The notes under the pieces: model-generated
Told to the model about the DNA's origin: nothing
What the model saw: only the letters and a program-made list of their open reading frames with translations
Databases searched by the model: none
Translations under genes and position numbers: made by a program
Origin: Pseudopithomyces maydicus
Lineage: Eukaryota; Ascomycota; Dothideomycetes; Pleosporales; Didymosphaeriaceae
DNA: 64,000 nt
NCBI GenBank assembly: GCA_026873275.1
Contig: JANTUC010000011.1
Location: forward strand, 1,612,001-1,676,000
Direction of reading: 5' to 3'
Part shown: positions 34,253 to 45,074 of the stretch, piece by piece
Position numbering within the stretch: position 1 is the stretch's first letter
How the letters are laid out: every line of letters starts with the position of its first letter

Positions 34253-35345
34253 TGGCATGGCATGGCATGGCTTGGCTTGGCTGGGCTTTCGTTAGTTAGT
34301 TAGTTAGTTGGCGTGCGTTGCGTGCGTACGTTGCGTGCGTTTCGTGCGATGGTTCTTTGCATGGCGAGCGAGGGAACACGGCATTTTCTTTTCCGACTGG
34401 ATGGAGGGGGTTCCAGGGTGCATGGCGTTTGGGGTGCTGTGCTGCGCTGTGATGTGCTGTGCTGCTTCCATGTGTCTGTGTATCTATCGTACGTACTGCT
34501 GGATGCAGGTAGACGGATGGATGGATGGATGGATGGATGGATGGAGCTTGGTTTCGTTCGTGGGATATACGTTATATAGATAGATGGAATGGAACGGATT
34601 GGATACGCCAAAAATAAAAAAATGACACTATCTTTCTCGCTTTATCTCTATATATACATATACACATATATATATGTATACGTGAATTGTCGTCTACGTG
34701 CGTACACATACCCACACACCAAGCCGCGTCGAGGACGTATGTAATTCCCTGTGTAAAACACATACGCGGCGGTAGATATGGGAGGTATAAATATCTTTCT
34801 CTTTCTCTCTCTCTCCATGTAGGTATGTATTACATAAGCTCCCTTTTCGAGCCTCAAATTGTCGTTAGACTGGGCATGAGAATTGACACTGGCTTGACCA
34901 CCAACGATTATATAATACTATAGGGAAACAGGATAGGATAGGATATGCTGGTATGTCTTGCTTAATGTGTCGTGCTCGAATAGACGCCGGGATGGTGCTG
35001 GGCGTGGTGGGGGAATATATACACACGGGTATGTATGTATGGGGGAAGCGCGGAAGCGTACGGTTGGTATGTATGTATGTATATACAGCGACCTGCGTAC
35101 GTAGTGAGACGAGAATGGAGGATAAAAACAGAGTCTAATTAGGACGGGTTATCTCCTTTGCGCGCGCGCGACTATTTCTCTCTTCTAATTCTTCCTGTTA
35201 GGGCGGGTTTTTCAGGGTGCGGGGCATGGAGGGTTATGAGCGGTGAGGCGGTATATATGGATTGGCGGTATTTGCGGATGTAAAGATAAGGGGTGTTTGG
35301 GTGGGGAGGAGCGAGCGGGTGCTTGGTGAGTGGTGGGTAGGTAGG
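34253..35345. repeat. Cluster of microsatellites
   Basis: Tracts include GGCAT repeats at 34253-34270, TTAG repeats at 34290-34308, GGAT repeats at 34515-34544, an AT-rich dinucleotide tract near 34650-34680, TC repeats near 34799-34815, TATG repeats at 35029-35041 and 35068-35080, a GCGCGC tract near 35160 and GGTA repeats near 35335-35345. Confidence 0.7.
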
Positions 35346-35602
35346 TATGCTAGGAAGCGATGTGTGGGGAAGTGGTCGCGATAGTTTATGTGTGACATAA
35401 GAAGAATGGGGGCGCGTTTGGACTTGGGTTCTTTCACAGTAGGTATATGGCAGAGAGATGTGACTTCTTGGTGAGGCGTATTCTGGGGACGTACGTATCT
35501 CTGTATTTATGCTGGTCAAAATAAATAGACCTGGACTTTTGGAACTGTCTATGCGCAGCAGCCAATATAACTTATTATAATAGATACCAATAGCGCAAAA
35601 AA

Positions 35603-36045
35603 GCAAAAGAAAGCCCAGTCCGCCGCGTGGGGACGCCTATGGTGAACCAAACCTGAGACCAACAGGTTTCTGTTACAATTGAGGCTCACGCCGGTACACT
35701 CTCGACAGGATCTTCGTCGGCTTCATCTAGAGCTAAGCTAGACTCCTCAGCACAGTTCTTCGGCTTTGTCTCTAATCTAGACTCAGCACGGTGGGTCCCT
35801 CCTTGTGGCGGCACGCTAGAAACCTTTTTGTGTGAAAGAAAGCCCAGTCCGCCGCGTGGGGACGCCCATGGGGAACCAAACCTAAGGCCAATAGGTTATT
35901 CAGTTGCAATTGGGGCTCGAACTGGTGCACTCTCGACAGGATCTTCGTCGGCTTCATCTAGAGCTAAGCTAGACTCCTCAGCACAGTTCTTCGGCTTTGT
36001 CTCTAATCCAGACTCAGCGCAGTGGGCCCCTACTTGTGGCAGTTC
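35603..36045 (-). repeat. SINE-like repeat pair, inverted and longer copy
   Basis: Two monomers read on the minus strand: type I (36041 to about 35832) then type II (35815 to 35603). They share the TGAGTCTRGATTAGAGAC start, the type-specific middle (CAATTGCAAC in I, CAATTGTAACAG in II) and the GCGTCCCCACGCGG end with the 23.5 kb copies. Here each monomer has about 48 extra bases between the A-box-like and B-box-like elements, containing GTCTAGCTTAGCTCTAGATG. Both loci keep the same order of types, so the dimer rather than the monomer seems to be the dispersed unit. Confidence 0.6.
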
Positions 36046-36375
36046 GATGGAAATTTTTCTAAAAAATAAATAGATATAGGGACTATAATATGGTACGTCA
36101 TGCTGTGTGCCGGTGGCGCAGCTCAAGGCAGCAGTTTAAGGCGACGGTCAGGTACCAAAGCCACTTGGTTGAAGGTAAGTGAGGGGTGCACGGTTAGGTT
36201 GAATTGCAATATGTGCCCCCTTCTTCCTTCCCCACTACAGCACCGTGCTTATACCAGTGTATAACATCATTAGTTCTCAGTCATCGTTGCAGGAATATAT
36301 GTCTAGAGATGACCGTTATATTTGCACAATATACTGCTGTTGGCAAGGTGATATGACCAGGTTTTTTGACATTCT

Positions 36376-36415
36376 TCAACTAACATTGTAAGGACCTGTT
36401 ACAGGCCATGCTGAC
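36376..36415 (+). repeat. Dispersed repeat R2 copy
   Basis: AACTAACATTGTAAGGACCTG followed by CAGGCCATGCTGACTCTAGC matches the copies at 45256-45322 and 15474-15520. Confidence 0.5.
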
Positions 36416-36748
36416 TCTAGCTACAGGAGAAATTAATAGAAAAAATCTAACAATAATAAAAAGCAGAAGAAAACACCAAATATAAGAGGGCGAAAGTGGT
36501 CAATGAGGGCAACATGCTTTCCGCGCCCTCATCATTAGACAAGCCCGCTGGGACTCAGTAAGGAGACTGGGTGTTGATACCGAATGAAAGATGTAAAGAA
36601 GCTATGGCTCTACACTGTGGATAGTCATGGCTCTCAAAAGTATTATGAGTGGAGTTTTGTGCAATTCAATGAACAATCGCAGCAGATGCAACAACTACAG
36701 TTTCGATCAATCCCAGGCATCTACCCCTTCCACCCCATAAGAAACTGG

Positions 36749-37766
36749 TCACTCTTCCTCAGAGGCCTTCTCAACGAATTCCTTCTTCAATTTCTTCATT
36801 CTCCTCTCCGGAATAGTCTCCCCGCCCAACACCGAACCCAAGATCCCCTCCACCCTCTCCTTCGCCGCCTCAATCTCGTTCGAACGCTCTTCCTCTTCAA
36901 GCTTCTCGTCTGCAGTCTCCCTAAATCCTATCTCGAGATATCCGGCCTCGAGGATGACCGCATCGCGTTGTCGCCTCGCCCTCGCGAGGTCCTTCTTGTC
37001 TTGCGCAGCCTGCTTCTTGAGTTCGTCTATCTCTTTCTGCAAGTCGTTCATACTATATCGAGATGATTAGTTAATTGAAAACAATGTCAGTAGAGAACAC
37101 CATACGTCTTGATGTGGCCCTCGCTACGGCACCGGCTGTCCTCTCTATCCATCCTACGACAGCGCTTACAGGTTTTCACGAACAAGGAGCCGTCGTCCTC
37201 TGAATCCGAGCCAGAAGACACATCGCTCTCCAGGGTATTGACGAAGGCTGCCGGAGTCGGAACCTCTTCGTTTGCGGTCCCAACTTGGCTCGTCGTCGCA
37301 TTGCGTACCATGCGACAGGCCTTCTCGAGGACTCCGACGTTGATGAGAGTATTTGGATTCGTCTCGAACTTGTCCCAACGGTTTCCAGCAACATGATAGT
37401 AGAGAACGAGGGCTTCCAGCCCCATTGTCCGACGCGAGGTCCCGATGAACTTGAAAGGCCGATCGAGCATCACGCTAGGGTCGGTAGCCACAGCGCTCAT
37501 TAGCAACCGTTCACCGGCGCGGCACGAGAAAGCAACCCAGGATGGCCTCGTAATGTATGCCCAGAGGGGCACACGCTTCTCGTCTCGTACGATGGTTCCG
37601 ATGAGGAGCTTTGATTGTCCGCCTCGGGGTCGAGCTTCTGGCCCATGAAGAGCATGGTGCTGACATCTGGAAGCGAGGCAAAGGAGCTGGCGAAATGAGA
37701 ATTCGCGTAATTGATGAGTTCCTCCTTGTTCATCTTCGGCCACATGATGCTCGTGTCCGGGGGCAT
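36749..37766 (-). CDS. Uncharacterised protein with cysteine cluster and C-terminal coiled coil
   Basis: Exon 1 (37766-37106) and exon 2 (37052-36749) join across a 53-base intron (GTATGG to TAG, with a TTAACTAAT branch region). Exon 1 has one missing base near 37610, where an A run interrupts the frame between LDPEADNQ and LLIGTIVRDEKR; repaired length is 321 residues. The middle contains PLWAYITRPSWVAFSCRAGE and ALVLYYHVAGNRWDKFETNP, globular in composition. An acidic Ser-rich linker is followed by CKRCRRMDREDSRC, a possible zinc site, and then a charged coiled coil of about 95 residues. I recognise no family. Nuclear or chromatin work would fit the layout but is not shown. Confidence 0.6.
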
Positions 37767-38119
37767 TTTGGTTAGCTCCGAGTCCCTTTGCTTTCGCTTC
37801 TTGTCTGCGGTGGTATCGGATGCTCTGATAGCCGGTATGGTGTGTGTATGCAATGAAGTCGACGGAATGGAAATCCAAGAAGAAAGACGTGGCCGTGGGT
37901 AGCTAGAAAAGCCAAAAAATTGGTTGGTGCGGTAGCTGAATTTGTTTTTGTTTTGATCGTGCGGCGTGTTGGTTGAAAATATGTTTATGGTTGAACGGAC
38001 GCGTGCCTGCCTTCGCTGTACCAGCAGCGCGACACGTACCTTCCTTAACTGTTGTGAGGGACAACGCGTACCTTCCGTTACGGTTTTGAGAGGCGGCACG
38101 CGGTTGTGCACGAACCGGT
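37767..38119. other. Intergenic
   Basis: A 353-base spacer between two minus-strand genes. It has two similar stretches, CGCGACACGTACCTTCCTTA at about 38027 and CAACGCGTACCTTCCGTTAC at about 38064, a short direct duplication. Nothing else is seen. Confidence 0.4.
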
Positions 38120-38530
38120 TTACTGAGAAGATTCCGGGTGTAATTCGCATACGTACTGGTACTGAAGTGTTCCAAGATAGCTTACATTGTACATTGGAGG
38201 GTCATAATTGCAATTCTTTTTTGGAATCAGAACGTCTTGAAAACTGACATATACATCTTCGGGCCATTCCACTAGATTCTCCAAGTCCTTACAAGGCCTC
38301 GTCTCTTTCTCTATACTATCCCCCGCCTTAAATTCCACACCCTTCGCAAAGCCAGACGTTCTCGTCTTAACAGTATATGCATCCTCATAGCGCTTCGCAT
38401 GAGGAATGATCAAAGCTGTCGTTGAGAAGGTAGCTTTTCTCAAGGAACACTCAAGGAACACTGGAAAACACGACAGTGTTAGCAAGAGTTGGACCATCCA
38501 GCGGTGAGTATTGGTGTGTGTCAACGACAA
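38120..38530 (-). CDS. Candidate small secreted protein
   Basis: An intronless frame of 136 residues, or 125 from the second Met. From that Met, VQLLLTLSCFPVFLEC looks like a signal peptide, leaving a mature part of about 105 residues with four cysteines (in ECSLR, RPCKDL, KNCNYD and YVCELH) and one N-glycosylation site (NVS). There is no membrane segment or known domain. It lies at the edge of a gene-poor AT-rich region, where fungal effector-like genes are often found. The evidence is composition and layout only; it could also be a chance open frame. A short GTGTTCCTTGA duplication overlaps codons after the signal peptide. Confidence 0.4.
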   Translation of the reverse strand: MSLTHTNTHRWMVQLLLTLSCFPVFLECSLRKATFSTTALIIPHAKRYEDAYTVKTRTSGFAKGVEFKAGDSIEKETRPCKDLENLVEWPEDVYVSFQDVLIPKKNCNYDPPMYNVSYLGTLQYQYVCELHPESSQ

Positions 38531-41044
38531 TAGCCCGTTACCCTCTATAACTATAGAGTGAGTAGCCTTCAGTCCTGTCCTTTAAGCTCAAGCGTCTCGT
38601 CCCGATGCCGATGACACTGAAACAAGATCCAAAGAACCATTTGGTATCTCACCTATTTTAAGCGATATGTGATACAAAATAGCCCCCTTCTCATTGTGGA
38701 GCAGAAGAATCGAGATATTGGGTACATCATTCATAGTATTCATGCTCACTCTCTAGCGTCTAATTCCACAAATGTCGAAGTCACCAATTATTCATTTCGA
38801 AGTCTATTTGCTAGCCTTGAGATGATCGTCGGACTTCATATGATTTATGGAATGCGGGCTTTGATACATGAATAGAAAGACATCACAACAACATACTGGA
38901 TAGCTCTTCTAGCAGACTGTTTACTGCTACGTAGTGTACTGAGTTACAACTCGACTTCTTTTAATTCATATTAGTAAGGAGACGACAAGCAATGAGGAGT
39001 ATCGGGACGAGTGATAACGTTGTGGGTACAGAACGATATGAGCTTGGGGAGTGGGCCATGCTTTCGTTGGAACGATGTAGTTTTCAAGAATGTTCATCGA
39101 TCTAATTTAATGGAGCAAGTTATCTGGCTGTATACCAGTCGATATTATGGAGTCATACAAAGACGAATCTCCATCTCAATGTAGGTCACTTAAAATTCCT
39201 ATTATTTGCGTAATCAAGGAACATTCTATTCCTTTCTAACAACACATCCGATCGTAAGTGAGCACAGTACTAATAACTTTCAGACCCAATGAAATCATCC
39301 CAATTCGTGTTTTATGTTACATGGAATAATTGATCGCAGCGTGACTACAATACACTGCTCCTAACCATCACCCATCAGAAAGGAATTTCCGAAGGCAAGA
39401 GCCTCATATCTACATAGTGGCCTCGAATGTACAAAGAGGCATCTCCGCCAGAGATTTACTGTATTGCGCCCTATGAGCTAGGTTCTGGGGCAGCACAATG
39501 GCTTTAGACGATGCAATCACGACGTGTCTTAGCCAACCTTGAACTTCATGTTTGGGCTCTATCGAGAATGATAGTGCACTACCGTTAGGTCTCAGGAATT
39601 TGCACTAACAAACATCGCAATTTGACGCGAACCTGCACCGGTGTACTTTTTATCTCCTCGATTCTTACATATCTCATGCGCGAAACAAGACCGAGGGCCA
39701 TGAGATAAATGTGTCAGAACAAAACATATGTGGAAGTAAAGACGGGATAACCTGTGGCTACTATATCATTGCTTCAACATCATTCCGACTCTCTTGCTGA
39801 TCCAGTCTGATTCCCAAAGATCCAATTAGGTAGAAGTTCACTGATTATACGAGGAGAATAATACTCTACCGTAATAGCTCCTAATAATAAATAAATGAAG
39901 CTGGCTTACAGCTGCTGAGATTATGTAGGTCCAGCTCTGCAATGCCACCTTTCCCTACGAACAAGGCGACAACTGTCTCTTGCGACCGCGTCCTCCTTCC
40001 GCACCCCTACACGCTCGACATTGATCGAGTGCAAACGCCTGCATCCAATCGATAGAAAACGAAATCCTAAAAATCAAAACAGTTCGCGAAGGTGAAGGCG
40101 CGGTGCAAGTCAACCCAACGTCTTCACTCCCTCAGCAGCCATACACGCACACACACACATATGTATATACATATATATCCGAAAGATAATTGACAGCCCT
40201 ATATCTATTTTCTCGTTAGAGATTCCCCCGTCAGATCAAACAAAAACGAAAGTTCCTTGAGCCAGCACTTCGAAGTGGCCTTTGGTTTTGTAATATTACT
40301 TTTTGGAATTTTTTGCGTAGTATAAGGGCGCGAGTTCGATCCTATCTACTACTATCTTTAATAAATCCTTTCTTTTTGCTCCTCTACACATACACGTTAA
40401 TTAGTAAAGGTAGACGTATACGCAAAGGCGGGATTCAAGTTAACTCTATACGCTTTCACTTACTTGGTAGGCGGTTCAAGTTAACTCAGCGCCTTCACTC
40501 GCTCACGCAATAGATATGATACGTATATATACACCCATATTTATATGTATATGTATAGGTAAGTAGGCCTATAAAGATATTCTCGTTAGAGATTCTTCCG
40601 TCGGATCAAACAAAAACGAAAGTTCCTTGAGCCAGCACTTCGAAGTGGCCTTTGGTTTTGTAATTGTACTTTTTTTTGGAAATCTGCATCGCAGGAGGGA
40701 GAGGGTTCGATTCTGGGTGGAGAAGGGGAAGAGTGAGGGTAAGCATGAAGGAAAGAGCGAACAGGGAAGGGAAGGAAGGAAGGAGAGGAAGGAAGGAGGG
40801 AAGGAAGCAGGTAGGTGTTCTTTTTAGCCATGTGTCTGATTGTGTGTTTAATGAGGTTTGTAGAGTTGAATATAGCGAGATCAGTATGTTGATGGGTCGA
40901 GAGTGGGTGGATGGGTAGGTAGGTAGGTAAGCATGAAGACTCAGCTTCTGATCAACACCAAGGCAGAAGTGGGTGTGCGATGTAGGTCCTTTCTATCAAA
41001 TATATTTTTTTGTAAGAGAAGCTTCTTCCAGAACTCCATAAGTC
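38531..41044. other. AT-rich gene desert with one duplication
   Basis: About 2.5 kb of AT-rich sequence without any credible gene. The only structure I see is the direct repeat at 40201-40308 and 40574-40680. The low GC against GC-rich neighbours is what degenerated transposon remnants look like in ascomycetes with repeat-induced point mutation, but I cannot name an element. Confidence 0.55.
40201..40680 (+). repeat. Direct repeat of about 105 bp, 370 bp apart
   Basis: Copies at 40201-40308 and 40574-40680 share TTCTCGTTAGAGATTC, then GATCAAACAAAAACGAAAG and TTCCTTGAGCCAGCACTTCG with few differences. Similarity extends upstream in weaker form (CAAGTTAACTC, GCCTTCACTC). Each copy is followed 25-30 bases on by a B-box-like GAGTTCGATCC or GGGTTCGATTC, so a polymerase III type retroelement is possible, though I could not fold a tRNA. 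Confidence 0.6.
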
Positions 41045-42244
41045 TCATACTACAGGATCTAGAACAATGTTATCAATCAACCTTACGGGGATCTGGCCCT
41101 GTCCCACACCCAAGTCCTCGTCTACACCTGCCTCCTCAACAGCCAGCATCTTCACAGCCCCGCTGAGAATCGCGCCCCGTGTCGGATCCACCTCCTCAAG
41201 CTCCTCCATCGTATCCGGATCAGCAAGGCTGATATAGTCAACCTCGAACCTTGCCCTCTGCCCAGGCTCCAACGCATCCTGCGCCATCTTCATCTGATCC
41301 GCATGATCATTCGCCACCCAAAGAATATCCCCCCGCTTCCGTCTCCCCGCCTTATACTGCGCCTCGGCCTTCCTCAGCGCCTGGTTCAACACGATACCCA
41401 CCCCGCGCCGTCGCGCCCCAAGATACACGTTCCTGCTCGACAGCGCCAACCCATCGGGCTCCCGCGCCGTAGGCACAATCCTCACATCCATGTCGAGGTG
41501 GAAGTCGCGCACCAGCCGGCGTATCACAACCGTCTGCTGGACGTCCTTTTGCCCAAAGTACACGCGCTCAGGCGCACATATGTTGAATAGCTTCATGCAC
41601 ACGGTGGCCACGCCGCGGAAGAATACGGGCCGCGACGCGCCCTCCAACAGCTGGCCGAGCGGCCGCATCTCGATGAAGGAGCCCACGCCGGGGATGCTGC
41701 TGTCCGGCGGGAGCGTGGGGTACATCTCCTGGGTGCTTGGGGCGAAGACGGCAGAGATGCGGCCTGCGCCTGAGGCGGCGAGCTCGGCATTCAATGCATC
41801 AAGCAGGCGGAGGTCCGATTCCCAGGTCTTAGGGTACGAGGCGAGATCCTCGTTTAGGCCGAATTGCGTGGGGTTCACGTAGATGGTTACGAAGACGTCG
41901 GTGTTTTCCGAGGCGGCGGCGCGGACGAGCGAGAGGTGGCCGTCGTGGAGAGCGCCCATGGTGGGAACGAGCCCGACGGTTCGCTTTCCGAGGAGGAGAT
42001 CCCGGCGGTACTGGCGGAGGGGGGCTACATGGTGGAAGATGTGTGTTTTGGGCGCCGAAGACGCGTTCCTCAGCGGGGTGGTGGAGGAGATATGGCGACG
42101 CGCATTGGGGGTGGAGGGAGCTTGGAAAATAGGGGGAAAAGCCCGGGTTTGACTTCCGCGAGGTGCAAGGAGCCGCACATGTGCTTGCGATGACTCAATG
42201 GGCTGGAGTGCTCGCACGCATCGCAGGTGTTTGAGGAAAGCCAT
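41045..42244 (-). CDS. PAN6: Pantothenate synthetase (pantoate--beta-alanine ligase)
   Basis: A single intact exon of 399 residues. It joins pantoate and beta-alanine using ATP to make pantothenate, the coenzyme A precursor. Family motifs are all visible: PTMGALHDGH (94-103), VNPTQF, the FFRGVATVCMKLFN substrate loop, YFGQKDVQQ, and REPDGLALSSRN with the SSRN motif. The first 65 residues are Arg/Ser/Pro-rich and not part of the catalytic core, so a mitochondrial targeting extension is possible. The usual bacterial enzyme is about 280 residues; the extra length is this extension and insertions around 160-180. It is divergent from DBP7 with about 356 bases between start codons. Confidence 0.95.
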   Translation of the reverse strand: MAFLKHLRCVRALQPIESSQAHVRLLAPRGSQTRAFPPIFQAPSTPNARRHISSTTPLRNASSAPKTHIFHHVAPLRQYRRDLLLGKRTVGLVPTMGALHDGHLSLVRAAASENTDVFVTIYVNPTQFGLNEDLASYPKTWESDLRLLDALNAELAASGAGRISAVFAPSTQEMYPTLPPDSSIPGVGSFIEMRPLGQLLEGASRPVFFRGVATVCMKLFNICAPERVYFGQKDVQQTVVIRRLVRDFHLDMDVRIVPTAREPDGLALSSRNVYLGARRRGVGIVLNQALRKAEAQYKAGRRKRGDILWVANDHADQMKMAQDALEPGQRARFEVDYISLADPDTMEELEEVDPTRGAILSGAVKMLAVEEAGVDEDLGVGQGQIPVRLIDNIVLDPVV

Positions 42245-42600
42245 GGCGGGGAAGAGGAGCGGAGGAGCGCTGACTAGCTGTGCGCTCTGCTCTTACGGTG
42301 CCAGTCGATGATGGATCTGATGCAGGGAGCCTGATGCAGCGGGTGAAGGTAATGACAGAGACCAACACGCCATGATCAAGCCGTGAGTTCAGATGGGCAA
42401 CGAGGCCCCAGATGTGCGCTGCAGACCTGGACACGGCCTGTCACGTGCGGCGCCTTCGCCGGGGATGCCGCAGGGCGTCGGAAAACGGTCGTGCGTCTGC
42501 AGGCTCCACCAAAAAGTTGCTGCCGGCCGTGTTCGAGATTTGCGCAGTCCTCGTCCGACCCCACCGATCCAAACACTGCGACACGCTGCAGCAACGCAAC
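42245..42600. promoter_or_regulatory. Divergent promoter region of PAN6 and DBP7
   Basis: The 356 bases separate two divergent start codons. The DBP7 frame stays open through much of it (from 42412) but I place that start at 42601. I see no clear TATA box. Confidence 0.5.
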
Positions 42601-45074
42601 ATGGCCGACGATGGCATGCTGTTGAACTTCTCCATACCGGACAGCGGCATTTTGAACAAGCCATCTTTCAAGGGCGGCAACTGGAAGCAGCGGCAGACGG
42701 CGAAGAAAGCAGCCGCGCACTGGCACACCAAGGCAACGGAGCGCTTGACCGGCGTGAAGGCGCCCAAGGCCCCCTTACCTCTATCTACCAAGGCCACAGA
42801 TGTGAATCGCACCGAGCTGGGCCCGCGGCCCGAGAGACAGCGCCTTTCGCCCGAGTATCACGACGGCGGGCGGCCCGCCAAACGACCCAGAGTCCATGGA
42901 GACAGCCACAAGTCCACCGAGGACGATGCGCCTGCCGCCGACTTCCGACCGCACACCGACGCAAGCGTTGTAAAGAACCCTGGTGCAAAGCAAGACGCGC
43001 CCAAGGGCGGCAAGCAGATCATATCGTCGCTCTTCTCCTTCAACCCCGCCTCGAAGACACAGACCCAACCCGCCAAACCCAGCGAGGACGATGCACCGGT
43101 CGAGCCTTCCAATGCGCCTCTCACCAGTGAGCTCGACACTTTCACCTCCCTCGGCATATCCACGTCGCTTGCTGCCCATCTCCTCAAGAAGATGGACATG
43201 AAAGCCCCTACGGCCATTCAAAAGGCTGCTGTAACACAGCTACTCAAGGACGACTCAGACGCCTTCATACAAGCCGAAACCGGTTCAGGAAAGACGCTGG
43301 CCTACCTGCTGCCCATCGTGCAGCGACTGATGGAGCTCTCCGCCAACATGAAGAAGCGGAAGGTCGACGAATCCGTGTCTCGAGACTCGGGTCTTTTCGC
43401 CATCATATTGGCCCCGACGCGAGAACTGAGCAAGCAGATTGCAACCGTGCTGGATAACTTGCTGCGGTGCGCACACTGGCTTGTCGCGACCACCGTCATT
43501 GGTGGTGAGAAGAAAAAGTCGGAGAAGGCTCGGTTGCGGAAGGGTATTAACATTTTGGTGGCGACGCCCGGTCGTCTTGCGGATCATCTGGAGCACACGA
43601 AAGCGTTGGATGTGAGTAATGTGCGGTGGTTGGTTCTGGACGAGGGCGATCGCCTCATGGAGTTGGGCTTTGAAGACGAGATTCAGAAGATTGTCGGGAA
43701 CCTCAATCTGCGTATGAGGGCACAGAAGGATGAAAAATCAAGGATACCCGGGCTGCCTGCCAAGCGCACTACCGTCCTCTGTTCGGCGACCATGAAGCTG
43801 GACGTAGAACGTTTGGGCGAGATAAGCTTGAAGGACGCGGTGCACATACGACCTGACCCTGCTGACAGGGCCAACGACGAGATTGTGGAAAAGGATGATG
43901 GGGCTTTCTTCGCTCCGGCACAACTCAAACAGTCTTTCGCTGTTGTGGCACCAAAACTGCGCTTGGTATCTCTCATCAGCTACCTAAAGCGTGCTTTTGC
44001 ACGAAAGGGCTCCGTCATGAAAGCCATCGTTTTCATATCGTGTGCTGATTCGGTCGACTTCCATTTCGACATTCTCACGAGCAAGCTGGACGAGGAAGAG
44101 GCTACACCAAAAGAAGACGCAAAGGAAGAGAAGGGAGAAGGCGGTGCTGGGAAGAAGAACAAGAAAAAACCCGTGGTACAGGCAGATCCAACCAAAATCA
44201 CCGTCACGTACGCCGAATCGCCATCGCTATCGCAAAGAACGCACAGCGTCACGACATACCGTCTTCACGGATCTCTGCCCCAGTCCCTCCGTACCTCCAC
44301 CCTCGCACATTTCACCAAGAACAACGAGCCTGCCGTCCTGCTCGCCACCGACGTCGCATCCCGTGGTCTAGATCTCCCCAACGTCGACCTCGTCATCGAA
44401 TTCGACCCTGCATTCGCCCGCGAGGACCACCTGCACCGCATCGGTCGTACCGCCCGTGCCGGCCGCGACGGCCGCGCCTGCATCTTCCTCATGCCCGGCT
44501 GCGAAGAAGGCTACGTCGACATCCTGAAGAGCGACCGCAAAGACGGCGAGTCCGGCGTCCACATCGCGCGCCAGGACGCCGACGAGATCCTCAAAAAGGG
44601 CCTCGTCACCTCGGGCCTCATGAAGGACAAAACAGAGTACATGGAGAAAGCCACCGACCTGCAGCTCGCCGTCGAGCGCTGGGCGCTGGCCTCCCCGCCC
44701 GCCTCGAAGCCGCCCGCCGCGGCTACCAGAGCCACGTCCGCGCCTACGCCACCCACGTCGCCGCCGAGCGCGGCTACTTCGACATCAAGCAGCTGCACCT
44801 GGGCCACCTGGCGAAGGCGTTCGCGCTCAGAGAACGCCCCAGCGGGATGAAGGTGCCCGGTCTGCGGACGGGGGCCGGCCGCGAGAGCAAGAAGCCGGCG
44901 AAGATCAGGGGCGCGGCGACGGGCGCGAATAAGAGCGCGGTCGCGAGCAAGGCGGCGATGGAGGATACCAAGGTGGATGATACGGAGGAGGCGGCGAAGA
45001 TGAGGAAGGCGGTTAGGGCGAGGGAGAAGTTTATGAGGCATGCAGGTATGGCGAGTGAGTTTAATTTGGGGTAG
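42601..45074 (+). CDS. DBP7: DEAD-box RNA helicase Dbp7, one frame break near the 3' end
   Basis: The start is placed at MADDGMLLNFS, ahead of a basic nuclear N-terminus. The helicase core shows the Q motif APTAIQ, Walker A AETGSGKT (225-232), PTRELSKQI, the Dbp7-typical DEGD box (347-350) rather than DEAD, SAT, ATDVASRGLDL and HRIGRTARAGR (612 on). Dbp7 acts in the nucleolus in 60S ribosomal subunit assembly. The core carries an insertion of Lys/Glu-rich sequence around 500-540. At the C run 44693-44696 one base is missing; reading resumes as HVAAERGYFDIKQLHLGHLA, then a Lys-rich tail ending SEFNLG at 45074. Repaired length is about 824 residues. Confidence 0.9.

Larger units (their letters stand above)
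34114..36748. other. Gene-poor, microsatellite and repeat-rich region
   Basis: About 2.6 kb without a supported gene. From 34.25 to 35.4 kb there are many short simple repeats; 35603-36045 is the inverted copy of the SINE-like pair; 36376-36415 is an R2 copy; the rest is AT-rich. Open frames in this region follow the simple repeats and lack features. Confidence 0.6.

Noticed and set aside
34290..34308. Telomere repeat
   Set aside because: The tract is TTAG, only four to five units, internal and among other microsatellites; the fungal telomere unit is TTAGGG.
35172..35606. Minus-strand frame of 144 codons
   Set aside because: It is composed of simple-repeat translation (Thr/Pro/His-rich) and runs into the repeat pair.
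40320..40345. Possible tRNA gene around GAGTTCGATCC
   Set aside because: The flanking bases do not form a T-arm or acceptor stem; kept only as a B-box-like element.
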